Source of the DNA: Undibacterium_A arcticum
Lineage (GTDB): Bacteria > Pseudomonadota > Gammaproteobacteria > Burkholderiales > Burkholderiaceae_D
Length of the DNA stretch: 64,000 nucleotides
NCBI RefSeq assembly: GCF_042660705.1
Contig: NZ_JBHSUQ010000001.1
Strand: one strand, 5' to 3'
The notes beneath the pieces were generated by a model, which did not search any database, was not told where the DNA came from, and saw only the letters and a list, made by a program, of their open reading frames with translations. The translations under genes and the position numbers were made by a program. Positions 1-10,177 of this stretch are shown here, piece by piece (within the stretch, counting starts at the first letter, position 1; each line of letters opens with the position of its first letter).

Positions 1-3000
1 GTCCAAGCGCCGGCGCCAACCTGGTGTGGATCCGCGCCAGCTGGCGCAACGTTGGAATCTCGCCGAGTTCGGGGAAGTCACCGATCCATTCGGACGGTGC
101 GAGTATCTGTGTCCACGGCGTCAGGAAGCTGAGTTCAGCTAACGCTTCACGGCACTGACTTTCCAGCGCGCGTGCCCATACATTCAATTGCGTGTCGGGC
201 ACGGTGTCGAGGCTGGCGAGGAAGGTCGCGGCGGAGTGGGTCAGCCGCTCCAGGCAATCGTGGGCGACCATCAGTGTGTCCGGTGCAAACTGGCAGGCGG
301 ACTCGAGGTCTTTCTCAAACTGGATCAATTTCGCCAGCGGTGCGCTGCCTGCAGTGTCGCGCAGGATTTCATAGGTATCGCGGATGCCGGGGAATACGCG
401 GGCACCGAGGATCGGTGTATCGAGCAATTCGGTCAAGCCGGGCCGCAGCGTGAGCAGATGACCGGCAAGATTGCCGCTGTCCACCGCCGATACATACATC
501 GGGTGCAGCGGTTTCAGGTATTGCGTGTCGTACCAGTTGTAGAAATGTCCCTGATAACGTTCCAGGGCGGCCATGGTCCGCAGGGTATTTTGAGTCCGTT
601 CGATCAATTGCCCGGCGGGGATATAGCCGAAGTCATACGCGGCAAGATTGGCCAGTAGCGACAGGCCAATGTTGGTGGGCGATGTGCGGTGCGCGACAGC
701 CGCGACAGGATGTTCCTGCATGTTGTCAGGCGGCAGCCAATTGTCTTCCGGGCCGACGTGGGTTTCAAAAAATAGCCACATCTTGCGCGACAGCGATTTC
801 AGGAACCGCGTCTGCTCATTCGACAAATGCGCGGCGCGGCGTCCGATCGGGCGGCTAATCCAGCATGCAATGGCGGGTGATAAACACCACAGCAGCAGGA
901 TCGGTGTGGCTGCTTGCAGTGCATTCTGATTGTCCGCGATCAGATAGGCAGTGGTCGCGACCGCAAGCACGGGTGCGATCCACATCGCTCGATAGTAGGA
1001 ATACAGCCCGTTGCCTGACTGACGATTCGCCTCGCTCGATGGATTCCATTCCAGCAGTCCCCGGTGCGAGCACAATATCCGCCATAGGGTCCGGAGGATT
1101 GCGTCAAGATTGAACCATGCTTCATACGGCAGGAAAATCAGTGTCAACGCAGCATGCGTGAAGTATTGGGTAGTCGATCGCAGCAATGCGGAGAAATGCT
1201 GACGGAACAGCACATCCTCCGGCAAGCGTGCGAGGTTAAAGATGAATGTGCAGACCGATGGAATCAGCAGAATGCCGAGCACCGCACAGGTCCAGAACCA
1301 GGCCGACGGTAACGTGCTCCAGCCTATCAACAATAATGCCGTCAGCGCAAATGGTACGACGCTGCGGCGCAGATTGTCGAACAGCTTCCAGCGCGACAAT
1401 GCCGATAGCGGATTGCGGTGGCGACGGAGCTTGCCGGTCGATGCATCGCGTGCGCCGGGTACCCTCGGCAACAGCCACGATGCAATCTGCCAGTCGCCAC
1501 GTATCCAGCGATGGCGGCGGCTGACATCGGCGCTGTAGCAGGAGGGATATGCTTCATAGAGTTGCACATCGCTCAGCAGGCCGGAACGTGCATAACATCC
1601 TTCGAGCAGATCATGGCTAAGGATCCGGTTTCAGGCATGCGGTCGTGCAACGCATGTTCGAAGGCGTCGACATCGTAGATGCCCTTGCCGATGAACGATC
1701 CTTCGCCGAATACATCCTGATAGACATCGGACGCGGTGCGGGTGTACGGATCGATACCAGTTTCGCCACCGCAAAGCAGTTCATAACGCGATGCGTCGGC
1801 GCCTGGCAGGCTGACTGCCACGCGCGGTTGCAGGATGCCGTAACCTTGACAGACCCGCTGGCGTTTTTCATCGTACTGCGGGCGGTTCAGCGGATGCGCC
1901 ATCGTGGCCACGAATTTCCGTGCGGAATCGCGTGGCAATTCCGTATCGGTATCGAGCGTGATCACATACCTGACATTGGTCAGGCCATCGGTATTGCCAA
2001 CGATCAGGGAGAACGCATCGGCCGCGTCGCCGCGCAAGAATGCGTTGAGGTCGGCCAGCTTGCCGCGCTTGCGCTCGTAACCCATCCAGATTTTTTCCTG
2101 TGCGTTCCAGCACCGCGGACGATGCAACAGCAGGAAATTGTCCCCGTGGGTGTCGCGATATTTTTCATTTAGTTCATCAATGTTTTTCTTTGCGCGTTCC
2201 AGTATCGCTTCATCGGTTGGCATCGTTTCTGTTTCTGCATCGCCGAAATCGGTCAGCAGGCCAAAACGCAGATTGTCGTCGCGGTTGGCGAGAAAGCGAA
2301 TTTCGAGCGCCTCGGACAGGCTATCGATATTCTGCTTCGTGAACAGCATCGTCGGGACGACGACGAGCGTGCGCGATTCCGGTGGGATGCCATCAGAAAA
2401 ATCCATGCGCGGGAGCGGACGCGGTATCGTGATCAAGGTGGCAAGCCAATTCACCATGGATAGCGCAAACTGGCTGGTGGCGACCAGTGCGATCAATGCG
2501 ACGAGCGCGAGCAACCATTCGTGCACGCCGTCGACATAGGCCTTGGCAACGATGACGCCGGTGGCGGCCAGGGTCAGCAACAGTATGCTGCCAAGATAGA
2601 TACCCAACGGCGAGCTTCTGCCCATGCGCTGCAGTGCTGCCAGTGGCGGCAAGCGGGAAGCCGCCGCGCGTTCCAATTCCAGCAAACCATTGCCGACCAG
2701 ATAATAACCAACATGTTTGGTGCGGTCTGCGGCACCAGCCTGCGTCGCATTGGCGCTGGCTAGCCGGATCGCGTTGTCGGCGACGTCGACTTCGGACAGG
2801 CGGCTGTACTTGGCAATTTTTTCCACGACATGCCGATAGTGATCGCGCGTCGCGAAATCCATTCGGGTGTAGGTATCGGCCGGGTCTTTGCGCAAAGCAT
2901 GGTCGACCATACTCATGTTTTCGACAAATTCGCGCCAGTCCATGGCACTGAGAAAGCGTAGGCTACCGATGCTATTGCTGATCGATACCTGGTCGGCGGC

Positions 3001-3875
3001 TTGCTGCTGCGTATCGAACTGGACCAATTGTTCGATGGTTTGGCCAGACTCCGCCAGATGTTGCGAGAGCCAGGTCAGTGGCAGCGTCAGTGCCGGACTT
3101 TGCCCTTGTAGACGCCGCACCAGTTCGGCGACGAATGAACTGTCCATCGGTGGACTGGAACGCGCCATGTCGGCCACCAGCAGGATCAGATTGCTTGGTT
3201 CGGTTTCGGCAGTCTCCGCCATTTCATCCGCCCAGGCATCGGCCTGGTTTCGGTTGTGGCGGGTGGTTGCCAGACGGGCGGCGACGCGCCTCAGGTTTTC
3301 GATCAACGCGAGGCGCAGCATGATCGGGATCGCCCACAATTCGCCGAGCTTCAGTGTCGTGACCTGCTGGTAGGCGGCGACGAAGCGACTCAGGCTTTCG
3401 GGATCGACGCGGCCATCACCGTGTGAAATGGTTTCCAGTGCGATGTCATATACGCGCGGCCTGCCGGCGGAGGTGCCACGCAGCAGGTTCGGCAATTCCT
3501 TACTGTAATTTTTGGAAGATGCCGCTTGGCGGTGCGGATCTGTTCTTCGATCAGGTAGAAGTTGTCGAGCAGCCATTCTGCCGCGGGCGTCACTTGCCGG
3601 CCTGCCTTGATTGCCGCGGTCAGCTGCTTGCAGGCATCGATGATGACGTTTTCATTATCGGCGAGGCGCGATAGCAGTCGGTCGCGTCCACGTCCGGTGC
3701 TGAGCTTGTGGGCGTTGGCCAGTATGCGTCCGTGTTGCTCCATCTGCCAGGCGCTGAACAATTCTGCGCGTAACGGCAATTCTTCATCTGCTTGCCGGCC
3801 GGAAATGCTGCTGGCTAGCAATGCGTTTTTGAAGTCGAGTAGATTATCGCGTAGAAATTTGCTGTCTGGTTTCAA
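1..3875 (-). CDS. Cyclic beta-1,2-glucan synthetase (NdvB/ChvB type), 3' end outside window, two frame breaks
   Basis: Very large inner-membrane enzyme that polymerises UDP-glucose into periplasmic cyclic glucans. It reads from a TTG at 3875 (an in-frame stop lies upstream with no ATG between) down to position 1, where the window cuts it. About 1290 codons of a family usually near 2800 are present, so the C-terminal GH94-type part is missing. Seen: membrane segments around residues 420-480, then FSDGIPPESRTLVVVPTM, YVITLDTDTELPRD, and after a frame change DLLEGCYARSGLLSD and RRHRWIRGDW. The frame breaks near 3505 (A run one base short, at HLPK/NYSKELP) and near 1627 (C run one base short, at MPET/RILSHDLL). 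Both repairs restore family-conserved sequence, so I treat them as likely sequencing errors. A Crp-like palindrome lies 199 bp upstream. Confidence 0.9.
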
Positions 3876-4073
3876 TGCTGACGTTTCTTTCTATTCAACG
3901 AATTTGGATGAAACGGCTCATGCACGACGCGGTTTGTTGTTCGAGATCCAGTTCTGGCGCGATCAGAAATCGATAACCGTACCGGATCGATTCAGTAAAA
4001 GACGCACCGTTCCATCTTTTGGCACGGCGCGGACACAGACTGTTTGATGCTACCGTTGGCTGACGGATCAGAT

Positions 4074-4089
4074 TGTGCGTTAGCGCAGA
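4074..4089. promoter_or_regulatory. Crp/Fnr-type palindrome, site 1
   Basis: TGTGC-GTTAGC-GCAGA, one member of the TGTGC-N6-GCACA family found repeatedly in this window. It lies about 199 bp upstream of the glucan synthetase start at 3875. The rest of the intergenic stretch 3876-4240 shows no gene I can recognise. Confidence 0.45.
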
Positions 4090-4240
4090 TAAGACAGTGT
4101 AGATTCATTGCGGTCTAAGCGCTCGTTCATAGTCTGCGGGGTAACAGAGCAAGCAACGTACCGGTTGCGACCAGGAACTGCATGCGCGTGGTTGCCGCCT
4201 GCCGCTCGAACCGGTCATGTTCTCTGACTCGGAATAAAAA

Positions 4241-4262
4241 AAAGACCCCCGAAGAGGTCTTT
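4241..4262 (-). terminator. Rho-independent terminator of the collagen-like lipoprotein gene
   Basis: On the minus strand AAAGACC and GGTCTTT form a 7-bp stem around an 8-base loop, followed directly by a run of T (the A run at 4236-4243 on the plus strand). It is correctly placed 120 bp after the stop codon at 4384. Confidence 0.8.
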
Positions 4263-4383
4263 CACGCGTGTTTTCAGCCGCAAGCGTTGCTGTCCGCCAT
4301 AGCTACGACGCACGGAACATCCGACCCGCGATCGTTACCCGACCGGCAGCCGGAATTCCTATGGGGGCGCACTTGAAACGCGC

Positions 4384-4692
4384 TTACTTCGGAACGACGA
4401 CGACAGTGCTGCCGCTCTTGCCGGAAGCCCCGGTATCGCCTTTGGCGCCTTCGTATCCTGGCGCGCCAACTTCGCCCTTGGCGCCTTCAGCACCAGCCAA
4501 GCCTGCGGAACCGGTTGCGCCGGTTGCGCCAGTTGCGCCAGCCGAGGCACTTGCGCCGGTCGCGCCGGTCGTCCCAGTCGCGCCGGTCGGGCCAGGAACC
4601 GCGACCGGGACGACGACTGGTGTTGCTTGACGTTCACAGGCTGTCAAAGCAACGGAACCAACTAGGACCAGCAAAAGAATCGAATATTTCAT
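4384..4692 (-). CDS. Collagen-like (Gly-X-Y repeat) lipoprotein
   Basis: Small predicted lipoprotein of 102 residues. The ATG at 4692 is preceded by AAAGGG at good spacing, which favours it over the upstream TTG at 4707. Residues 1-18 form a lipoprotein signal peptide ending in the lipobox LTAC, so Cys19 would be lipidated. After a short PVVVPVAVP linker almost the whole mature protein is Gly-X-Y triplets (GPTGATGTTGATG..., GAEGAKGEVGAPGYEGAKGDTG), ending in GSTVVVVPK. Bacterial collagen-like proteins form triple helices and are usually surface or envelope exposed; no specific role is known for this one. It has its own terminator at 4241-4262 and a Crp-like palindrome 240 bp upstream, so it is probably monocistronic and stress-regulated like its neighbours. 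Confidence 0.8.
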   Translation of the reverse strand: MKYSILLLVLVGSVALTACERQATPVVVPVAVPGPTGATGTTGATGASASAGATGATGATGSAGLAGAEGAKGEVGAPGYEGAKGDTGASGKSGSTVVVVPK

Positions 4693-5237
4693 GGCAAACC
4701 CTTTCAATGAATATGAAAATTTCCTGTGCTATTTCGGATAACGCCTTGAAATGCGCAGGTGCTCAAACCGGATTCGTTCACTACATGTGGTGTCGGCTGA
4801 TACGCGGCCCAAATGATCACCGATGTCACAATCAATTCACACAACAGGCCCTTGAATGCACTCAACAAAATCAAAGGAATGGGCGTTTCGTTGGATCAAT
4901 TTGACGCATGCACCGGAAGATGGGAACTCGCGGTTCGCTAACGAACATACCGTGAGCCACATTATTCGATGTTAATCGAACCAGCAGTTAACTGTATCCC
5001 TTTTGTCAATTCCTGATATTGCACTAAACTTTGACTCCCTGCAGCCGAAAGGTTGCCGGGATATTCTGGCCCCGGCATTTGCTTGAAATAAAAATCTGGA
5101 TTGTTCCGATGAATCATCGTGGCGGACAGGATCTATGCGTCTAGAAGCGTTCATGATCATGGCCTTGATCAATCATGGAAAAGATGCCTCAAGATCAAGC
5201 GGTCCGATCAAGTGGCATTGCTCCATTGTGACTGATT
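4693..5237. other. Intergenic stretch without a recognisable gene
   Basis: Between the collagen-like lipoprotein and the next minus-strand gene. I see the palindrome at 4932-4947 and no convincing open reading frame with a ribosome binding site. Confidence 0.5.
4932..4947. promoter_or_regulatory. Crp/Fnr-type palindrome, site 2
   Basis: On the minus strand TGTTC-GTTAGC-GAACC, matching the TGTGC-N6-GCACA pattern. It lies 240 bp upstream of the collagen-like lipoprotein start. Confidence 0.4.
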
Positions 5238-5786
5238 TCACTTACCGTATAGCGCTTTTGCGGAAGCGACACAGCTGTCTTTGGACGCACCTGCCAATGC
5301 ATCACATTTCTCGATCGCGACCTTGTAGTTGGCATCCTGCTTGTCGTTCCGTGCATCGGTACGTGCCGCCACTACTTTCTTGTCGGCCTTGGCGTCCGCC
5401 TTAGCGGAAACATTGGCCGCCTTGGCTTCTTTGATACAGACATCCTTGTCATTGCCGGCTTTGTTGTCGCATTTGGTTTTGGCGACGTCATACTCGGAAT
5501 TGGCGATGGCAGTACTTGCGCTGGCGCGAGCACTTGGTGTGTTCTTGTACTGAGCTTCTGCTTCCGCTGTGGTGCGTGTGCGTGCGGCTTCGGCCTCGGT
5601 TACGCATATTTCCTTCGCATTTGCGGCAAAGGAATTGCATTTTTCCCGTGCAATTTTATATTCGGTAGCGGCACTTTCTTGCGCCGCCTTATAGGTTAAT
5701 TTATCTTCGGCGGTTGCCGCTGTCGCTACGGTTGCAATGCCCATGGCTGCGGCAATAATTAGAATTGCTGCGAATGCTTTATTCAT
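5238..5786 (-). CDS. Exported protein with three CX8C repeats
   Basis: Predicted periplasmic protein of 182 residues, function unknown. ATG at 5786 follows AAGAGGA. Residues 1-24 form a signal peptide (hydrophobic core FAAILIIAAAMGIATVA, cleavage near ATAAT-AED). The mature part is Ala/Lys/Glu/Asp-rich, likely helical, and contains three copies of a unit K-C-(D/N)-x-x-A-x-(N/A)-x-K-(D/E)-x-C (KCNSFAANAKEIC, KCDNKAGNDKDVC, KCDALAGASKDSC) separated by about 50 charged residues. The paired cysteines eight residues apart suggest a disulphide in each repeat in the oxidising periplasm (inference). Such proteins are often annotated only as hypothetical, sometimes loosely as TolA-like. It lies directly downstream of csbD on the same strand, with a hairpin between them. 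Confidence 0.75.
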   Translation of the reverse strand: MNKAFAAILIIAAAMGIATVATAATAEDKLTYKAAQESAATEYKIAREKCNSFAANAKEICVTEAEAARTRTTAEAEAQYKNTPSARASASTAIANSEYDVAKTKCDNKAGNDKDVCIKEAKAANVSAKADAKADKKVVAARTDARNDKQDANYKVAIEKCDALAGASKDSCVASAKALYGK

Positions 5787-5814
5787 GTGTTCCTCTTGAT
5801 GTGGTGAAAAATAG

Positions 5815-5839
5815 TGCGTGCGGACCACGTCCGCACGCA
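5815..5839. terminator. Hairpin between csbD and the CX8C-repeat gene
   Basis: TGCGTGCGGAC, loop CAC, GTCCGCACGCA: a perfect 11-bp stem in the 66-base gap between the csbD stop and the next start. There is no T run, so it may attenuate, process or stabilise the transcript rather than terminate it. Confidence 0.5.
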
Positions 5840-5852
5840 ACAATACCGACCA

Positions 5853-6068
5853 TTAAGATGGACGGCTTTCCTTCAAATATTTTTGAAATGCCTTGATTTG
5901 CTTGTCGGCTTCGTCCTTGCTGATGCCATACGACTCTTGAATTTGGCCTTCCAGTTGGTCACGCCTTCCTGCGATGACATCGACGTGATCGTTAGTCAGC
6001 TTTCCCCATTGTGCTTTGACCTGGCCTTTGTATTGCGTCCAGTTTCCTTCAATGACGTCCCAGTTCAT
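5853..6068 (-). CDS. CsbD family stress protein
   Basis: CsbD-type protein of 71 residues, a small hydrophilic cytosolic protein family induced by general stress in many bacteria; the molecular function is not established. ATG at 6068 is chosen because AAGGAG precedes it; a longer upstream reading would lack a signal. Seen: WDVIEGNWTQYKGQVKAQWGKLT followed by a G-x-x-x-Q-L-x-G-x-x-Q-x-x-YG pattern (GRRDQLEGQIQESYG), the family signature. A Crp-like palindrome lies 178 bp upstream. It probably shares a transcript with the CX8C-repeat gene. Confidence 0.9.
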   Translation of the reverse strand: MNWDVIEGNWTQYKGQVKAQWGKLTNDHVDVIAGRRDQLEGQIQESYGISKDEADKQIKAFQKYLKESRPS

Positions 6069-6245
6069 ATCAATCTCCTTGATGAGCGGCTCAATCGGCA
6101 AAATTGACGATTGCATCGCTGTATTCCCAGATCAAATTCTCGATTAACCGGGAACGCCGCTGTTTGCACGGCACTCCTGTTAGCGATCCGGTTCTGTCCT
6201 TATCCGTATTGAAATTCAACTTTACTTGAGACGCAAAGTTGAATC

Positions 6246-6261
6246 AGTGCGGTGGCGCACA
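6246..6261. promoter_or_regulatory. Crp/Fnr-type palindrome, site 3
   Basis: On the minus strand TGTGC-GCCACC-GCACT. It lies 178 bp upstream of csbD. The surrounding gap 6069-6747 otherwise holds GC-rich sequence and no gene I can support. Confidence 0.45.
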
Positions 6262-6527
6262 TTGCCGACTATTTTTGAATTTTTGTATGCAGGATGTGGT
6301 CGGCAGTTCGAGATTTTTGGCGACCTTCACTGCATGGAGATTCGACAATTGATGTGCGCAGGGTGTTGCGGGGCATGCTCCCGCATAGGAGTGGCGGCGG
6401 CAGGGGCGCGCAGCGCCAAGCGGCATCCGCCGCGCCGCCACACAGCGTGGCGCACTGCCACATGCCGAGCCAGATCCTGCGTCGTGCAGGACAGTAGTGT
6501 TGTAGAGAATAAATTTTTTTTCACGTA

Positions 6528-6543
6528 TGTGCGGCAGCGAACA
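6528..6543. promoter_or_regulatory. Crp/Fnr-type palindrome, site 4
   Basis: TGTGC-GGCAGC-GAACA, followed by GAGCG. It lies 205 bp upstream of the ice-binding-like lipoprotein start. Confidence 0.45.
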
Positions 6544-6747
6544 GAGCGCCTTGGGGTAACCCGGGATAACGGATGCATGACGGATAGTCGCGCCACAGCC
6601 TGTCTGCGCGATGTTACGCAGCCGGTGCGTCAGGGAGATCGACCTGTCTGTCAAGCACGACGAAGCCGTAAAAAGAACAGCAACAGAAACAGCGGTCAGA
6701 CCGAAATTTTTCGGCGCCGGATTGGTATCGAAACACAGGGGAAACAA

Positions 6748-8350
6748 ATGAAAAAGCTACAACGCCACGGGAAACCGCTCATGTGGCTTTCAGCAGTACT
6801 CATGACAGCACTCGTCGCCGGATGTGGCGGCGGCGGTCAAGGTCGAGATCCAATTTTGGGCACAGGCGGCGTTGCCGCACTCGTGCCGCCCACGGTGACT
6901 GCCGTAGCCCCGGTCAATAACGCCACTGGCGTGCCGATGGACAACGCCATCATTAACGCCGCCTTTAGTGAGTCGATGGCTCCAATCACCGGCGGAGCGT
7001 CCTTTACGGTGACCTGTGCCGCACCTTGCGTAAATCCGACAGGAACAGTGGCGCTTGACGCGACAAACAAAATTGCCACTTTTACATCCGCAAACCCGCT
7101 CGCGAGCGCGACCCTCTATACTGCCACGGTCACCGGGGCCAAAAGCCTGACCACCGGCCTCGCACTTGCGAGTCCCTATGTATGGACCTTTACGACGGCA
7201 GCGGACACAACGCCGCCCACGGTGACTCTCGTGAATCCGATTGACCCTAGTCCAACTGCGTGTCTCCAAAGTAGTCAACGCTACCTTCAGCGAGGCGATG
7301 AATCCGACAACGATCAACTCGTCCCCGGCTGGAACGCTGCTCACGTTTACGCTCAAGCAGACAATAGCCGGAACCGATGCACCCGGTATCGTTGCCTACG
7401 ATGCGCCAACCAAGGTGGCAACTTTTACGGCAACTAGCGATTTCGCGCCCAATACCAACTATACCGCCACCATCTCGACCGCGGCCAAGGACCTGGCCGG
7501 CAATGCGCTGGCAAGTAACAAGGTATGGACCTTTACCACAAACGCGTTGCCATGTGCCCCTCCTCCTGTATCGTCAAATCCGCTTGGGACCGCCGCGACA
7601 TTCGGGACTTTTGGTGGTACCGCAGGGATGACCAACAAGGGAATTCAAACCTTGATCACAGGTAGCGGTGGTCGCACTGCTGACATCGGGACTATCGCTA
7701 CTGATACTTCGGCGATAACCGGATTCCAGGATTCGGCATTAGATGTCTATACGGTAGTGCCGGGCGTTAATCAAGGAATTGTGACCGGAAAGATCTACTC
7801 GTGTACCACTTCTACCACTGGTCCAACGAACCCAACCAACGGTGTAAATGCCGCCTCATGCGCAAAAGCGACCCAAGCCCGTCTCGACGCCCAAACCGCG
7901 TATCTGGCCTTGGCGGCATTGCCGGTTACCGGAACCGCGGCCGCCAATCTCGCCGGTCTAACCCTCGCCCCCAACGTCTATAAAGCCGCCTCGGGATCGT
8001 TCCTGATTGAAGGAGGAGATCTGACCCTCGACGCCCAGGGTGATGCGACCGCTGTATGGGTGTTCCAGATGGCGACCACGCTCACTGTGGGTGGCCCGGG
8101 TGCGGCAGCCCCTCAAAGCGTCAAGCTGATCAACGGGGCCTTGGCCAAGAACGTCTATTGGCAGGTCGGCAGTGCCGCGATCATCAACGCAGGAGGCGGC
8201 GGCGGCATGGTAGGAACCATCATTTCTCAGGCGGGAGCCGCGTTCTCCACCTCTGGCAACGTCGCACCCGTGACGCTGAACGGCAGGGCGCTGTCGCTGG
8301 GTGCTTCCGTTACGCTGGTGAACACAGTCATTACCGTTCCGGCACCGTAA
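6748..8350 (+). CDS. Lipoprotein with Ig-like (Big_5) repeats and a DUF3494 ice-binding-type domain, one frame break
   Basis: Predicted surface lipoprotein of about 530 residues. ATG at 6748 is preceded by CAGGGG; a signal peptide ends in LVAGC (Cys about 26), followed by a Gly stretch. Two Big_5/SbsA-type Ig-like repeats follow, each opening with P-x-V-x-x-x-x-P and a NATxxFSEAM motif and ending in VWTFTT (about residues 50-150 and 160-270). The C-terminal third matches DUF3494/ice-binding proteins: FGTFGGTAGMTNKG, LAGLTLAPNVYKAASGSF, LTLDAQGDATAVWVFQMATTL, NVYWQVGSAA, VGTIIS, LNGRALSLGASVTL. The frame breaks between 7241 and 7275, where one base too many is present. DUF3494 proteins include true ice-binding proteins, but many members are adhesins without antifreeze activity; here a surface role is an inference. 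Confidence 0.85.
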
Positions 8351-8362
8351 GGTTCGAGATAC

Positions 8363-8396
8363 TAAGGGCCGGCAGAAATGACTCTGCCGGCCCTTA
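8363..8396. terminator. Strong hairpin after the ice-binding-like gene
   Basis: TAAGGGCCGGCAG and CTGCCGGCCCTTA form a perfect 13-bp stem with an 8-base loop, 13 bases after the stop. There is no long T run; it is placed as a terminator between this gene and the OmpA-family gene. Confidence 0.7.
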
Positions 8397-8471
8397 TCAA
8401 GGGACTACAAATATTGCTCATGTTGCATTCATGCAGCAGGCACAAGAAGTTCTTAAATCCTTCTGGAGAAC

Positions 8472-9579
8472 ATGAAAATAGTAAAAACCTCAGGAGCGCT
8501 GAGCCTGCTGGCACTCGCTGTCATCGTCAGCCCATTCGCAGTGGCGGACGATTCAGGCTGGTACGCCGGGGCCAACGTTGGCCAGTCAAGAGCGAAAATC
8601 GACGACGCACGGATCACCAGCGGTCTGCTGGGATCAGGTTTTGCGACGACCTCGATCAACGATGACGACCGCAGCACCGGTTATAAGGTGTTTGGCGGAT
8701 ACCAGATCAACAAGAATTTGCCCTTGAAGGCGGCTATTTCGATCTGGGCAAGTTCGGTTTTACGGCAACCACGGTACCGGCGGGAACGCTGAACGGCAAT
8801 ATCAAGCTCAGAGGCGTGAATTTCGATGCAGTCGGTATTTTGCCCATCACTGAAAAGTTTTCTGCGTTTGGCCGGGCCGGCGTGAACTACGCTCAAGCCA
8901 GAGACTCTTTCAGCGGAACCGGGTTAGTCAACGTGCTCAATCCCAACCCCAGCACGCACAGAGCGAACTTCAAGTTAGGTCTGGGGGTTCAGTACGCTTT
9001 CACCGAAGCGCTCGCCATGCGCGCCGAGGTGGAACGCTATCGGATCAACGATGCCGTCGGTAACAAAGGTGACGTCGATCATCTCTCGGTCGGGCTGGTC
9101 TATCGGTTCGGCGGCAAAACGCCGAGCGCCGCCCCGCGCGCACCTGCGCCGGAAATTGTTGCCGCTGCCCCGAGCCGGTTGTCGTGACGCCACCGCCTCC
9201 AACACCCGTGCCAGTGTCTGAAAAGGTCACGTTTGCTGCGGAGGCCCTGTTTGACTTCGACAAATCGGCAGTCAAGCCTGAAGGTAAGGCCGCCCTCGAC
9301 GATTTGTTGGCCAAGCTGCAGGGCATGAACACGGAAGTGATGATTACGGTCGGCCATACCGATTCCGTCGGCAAAGCCGCTTACAACCAGAAATTGTCGA
9401 TCCGGCGCGCGGAAGCGGTCAAGGCTTACCTGGTTTCCAAAGGCATCGACGCATCGCGCGTCTACACGGAAGGCAAAGGCAAAACACAGCCGGTCGCCGA
9501 CAACAAGAGCGCGCAAGGCCGCGCCAAAAACCGCCGTGTCACAGTGGAAGTCGTCGGTACGCGTACCGAAATGAAATAA
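8472..9579 (+). CDS. OmpA-family outer membrane protein, two frame breaks
   Basis: Outer membrane beta-barrel joined to a C-terminal peptidoglycan-binding OmpA domain, about 369 residues after repair. ATG at 8472 follows TGGAGAAC. The signal peptide (ALSLLALAVIVSPFAVA-DD) is followed by barrel sequence (GWYAGANVGQSRAK, GYKVFGGYQINKN, YRFGG), a Pro/Ala linker (APAPEIVAAAPEP, TPPPPTPVPV) and the OmpA domain: FDFDKSAVKPEGKAALDDL, ITVGHTDSVGKAAYNQKLS, RRAEAVKAYLVSKGI, GRAKNRRVTVEV. The frame breaks near 8715 (T run one short at NKNF) and near 9170 (C run one short at APEPVV). The architecture matches a full-length OmpA, so the breaks are probably sequence errors. It is followed by a tandem repeat and a terminator. 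Confidence 0.88.
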
Positions 9580-9581
9580 GC

Positions 9582-9617
9582 TCGCACGCATCGCACGCAT
9601 CGCACGCATCGCACGCA
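9582..9617. repeat. Four tandem copies of a 9-bp unit
   Basis: TCGCACGCA is repeated four times without interruption, starting three bases after the OmpA-family stop codon and before its terminator. A fifth, degenerate copy may follow (GCCACGCAAG). Not long enough for a CRISPR array. Confidence 0.9.
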
Positions 9618-9634
9618 AGCCACGCAAGTGCAAG

Positions 9635-9666
9635 GCCGTTCAGTCAAAAGCTGAGCGGCTTTTTTT
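9635..9666 (+). terminator. Rho-independent terminator of the OmpA-family gene
   Basis: GCCGTTCAG and CTGAGCGGC pair (one G-U) around a 7-base loop, followed by seven T. About 55 bases after the stop codon at 9579. Confidence 0.85.
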
Positions 9667-9843
9667 CCGTCGATACATTGCCCTTTGTCTTGCCCTCGCA
9701 GCTTGCGGCCCGGCACATTCAATCTTTGGGCCGCTCACTAGCATTACCATTATTACCATTGAGCGAGACGCCACGTCAGCGACAGCGCTGTCAGTCCACT
9801 GATTCGTCAACTGGCTTCAGAAAGCCTCGAAACATGGGTGATG

Positions 9844-9859
9844 TGTTCGCCAGCGCACA
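9844..9859. promoter_or_regulatory. Crp/Fnr-type palindrome, site 5
   Basis: TGTTC-GCCAGC-GCACA, 172 bp upstream of the Lmo0937-type gene. The rest of 9667-10030 shows no gene. Confidence 0.45.
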
Positions 9860-10030
9860 GAATAGAAGCGTTGTAACCCCCGATAATCGTTGTCACGATG
9901 TCGACGCTACCCGGAAAATCGTCACGTTGCGGGGCACCTTTCGACATCGAAAGCGGCTTCATCCTGCTTGCCACAAGCGTTGAAACGGGTTGGCATCGCA
10001 CATACAACATCACTTATAAGAGGGGAAATC

Positions 10031-10177
10031 ATGCTCTATACAATTGCCGTCGTTTTGCTCATCCTGTGGCTGCTTGGCCTCGTCACGTCCTACACCATCG
10101 GTGGCTTCATCCATATACTATTGGTGGTCGCCGTGATCATGATATTGCTGCGCCTGATCAGCGGTCGCGGAATTTAG
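10031..10177 (+). CDS. Lmo0937-type small membrane protein
   Basis: A 48-residue membrane protein. ATG at 10031 is preceded by AGAGGGGAAATC, a strong ribosome binding site. The sequence is almost entirely hydrophobic: one segment LYTIAVVLLILWLLGLVTSY, a short GGFIH turn, and a second segment ILLVVAVIMILLRLI, then SGRGI. This two-helix pattern with LLGLVTSYTxGGFIHILLVxAV matches the Lmo0937 family, widespread and of unknown function, often found among stress-induced genes. Probably monocistronic. Confidence 0.85.
   Translation: MLYTIAVVLLILWLLGLVTSYTIGGFIHILLVVAVIMILLRLISGRGI

Noticed and set aside
6226..6747. Extending the ice-binding-like gene upstream to 6226
   Set aside because: The upstream part has no signal peptide or ribosome binding site, while ATG 6748 begins a perfect lipoprotein signal after CAGGGG.
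9582..9617. Short tandem repeat as a CRISPR array
   Set aside because: Units of 9 bp are contiguous without spacers and no cas genes occur in the window.
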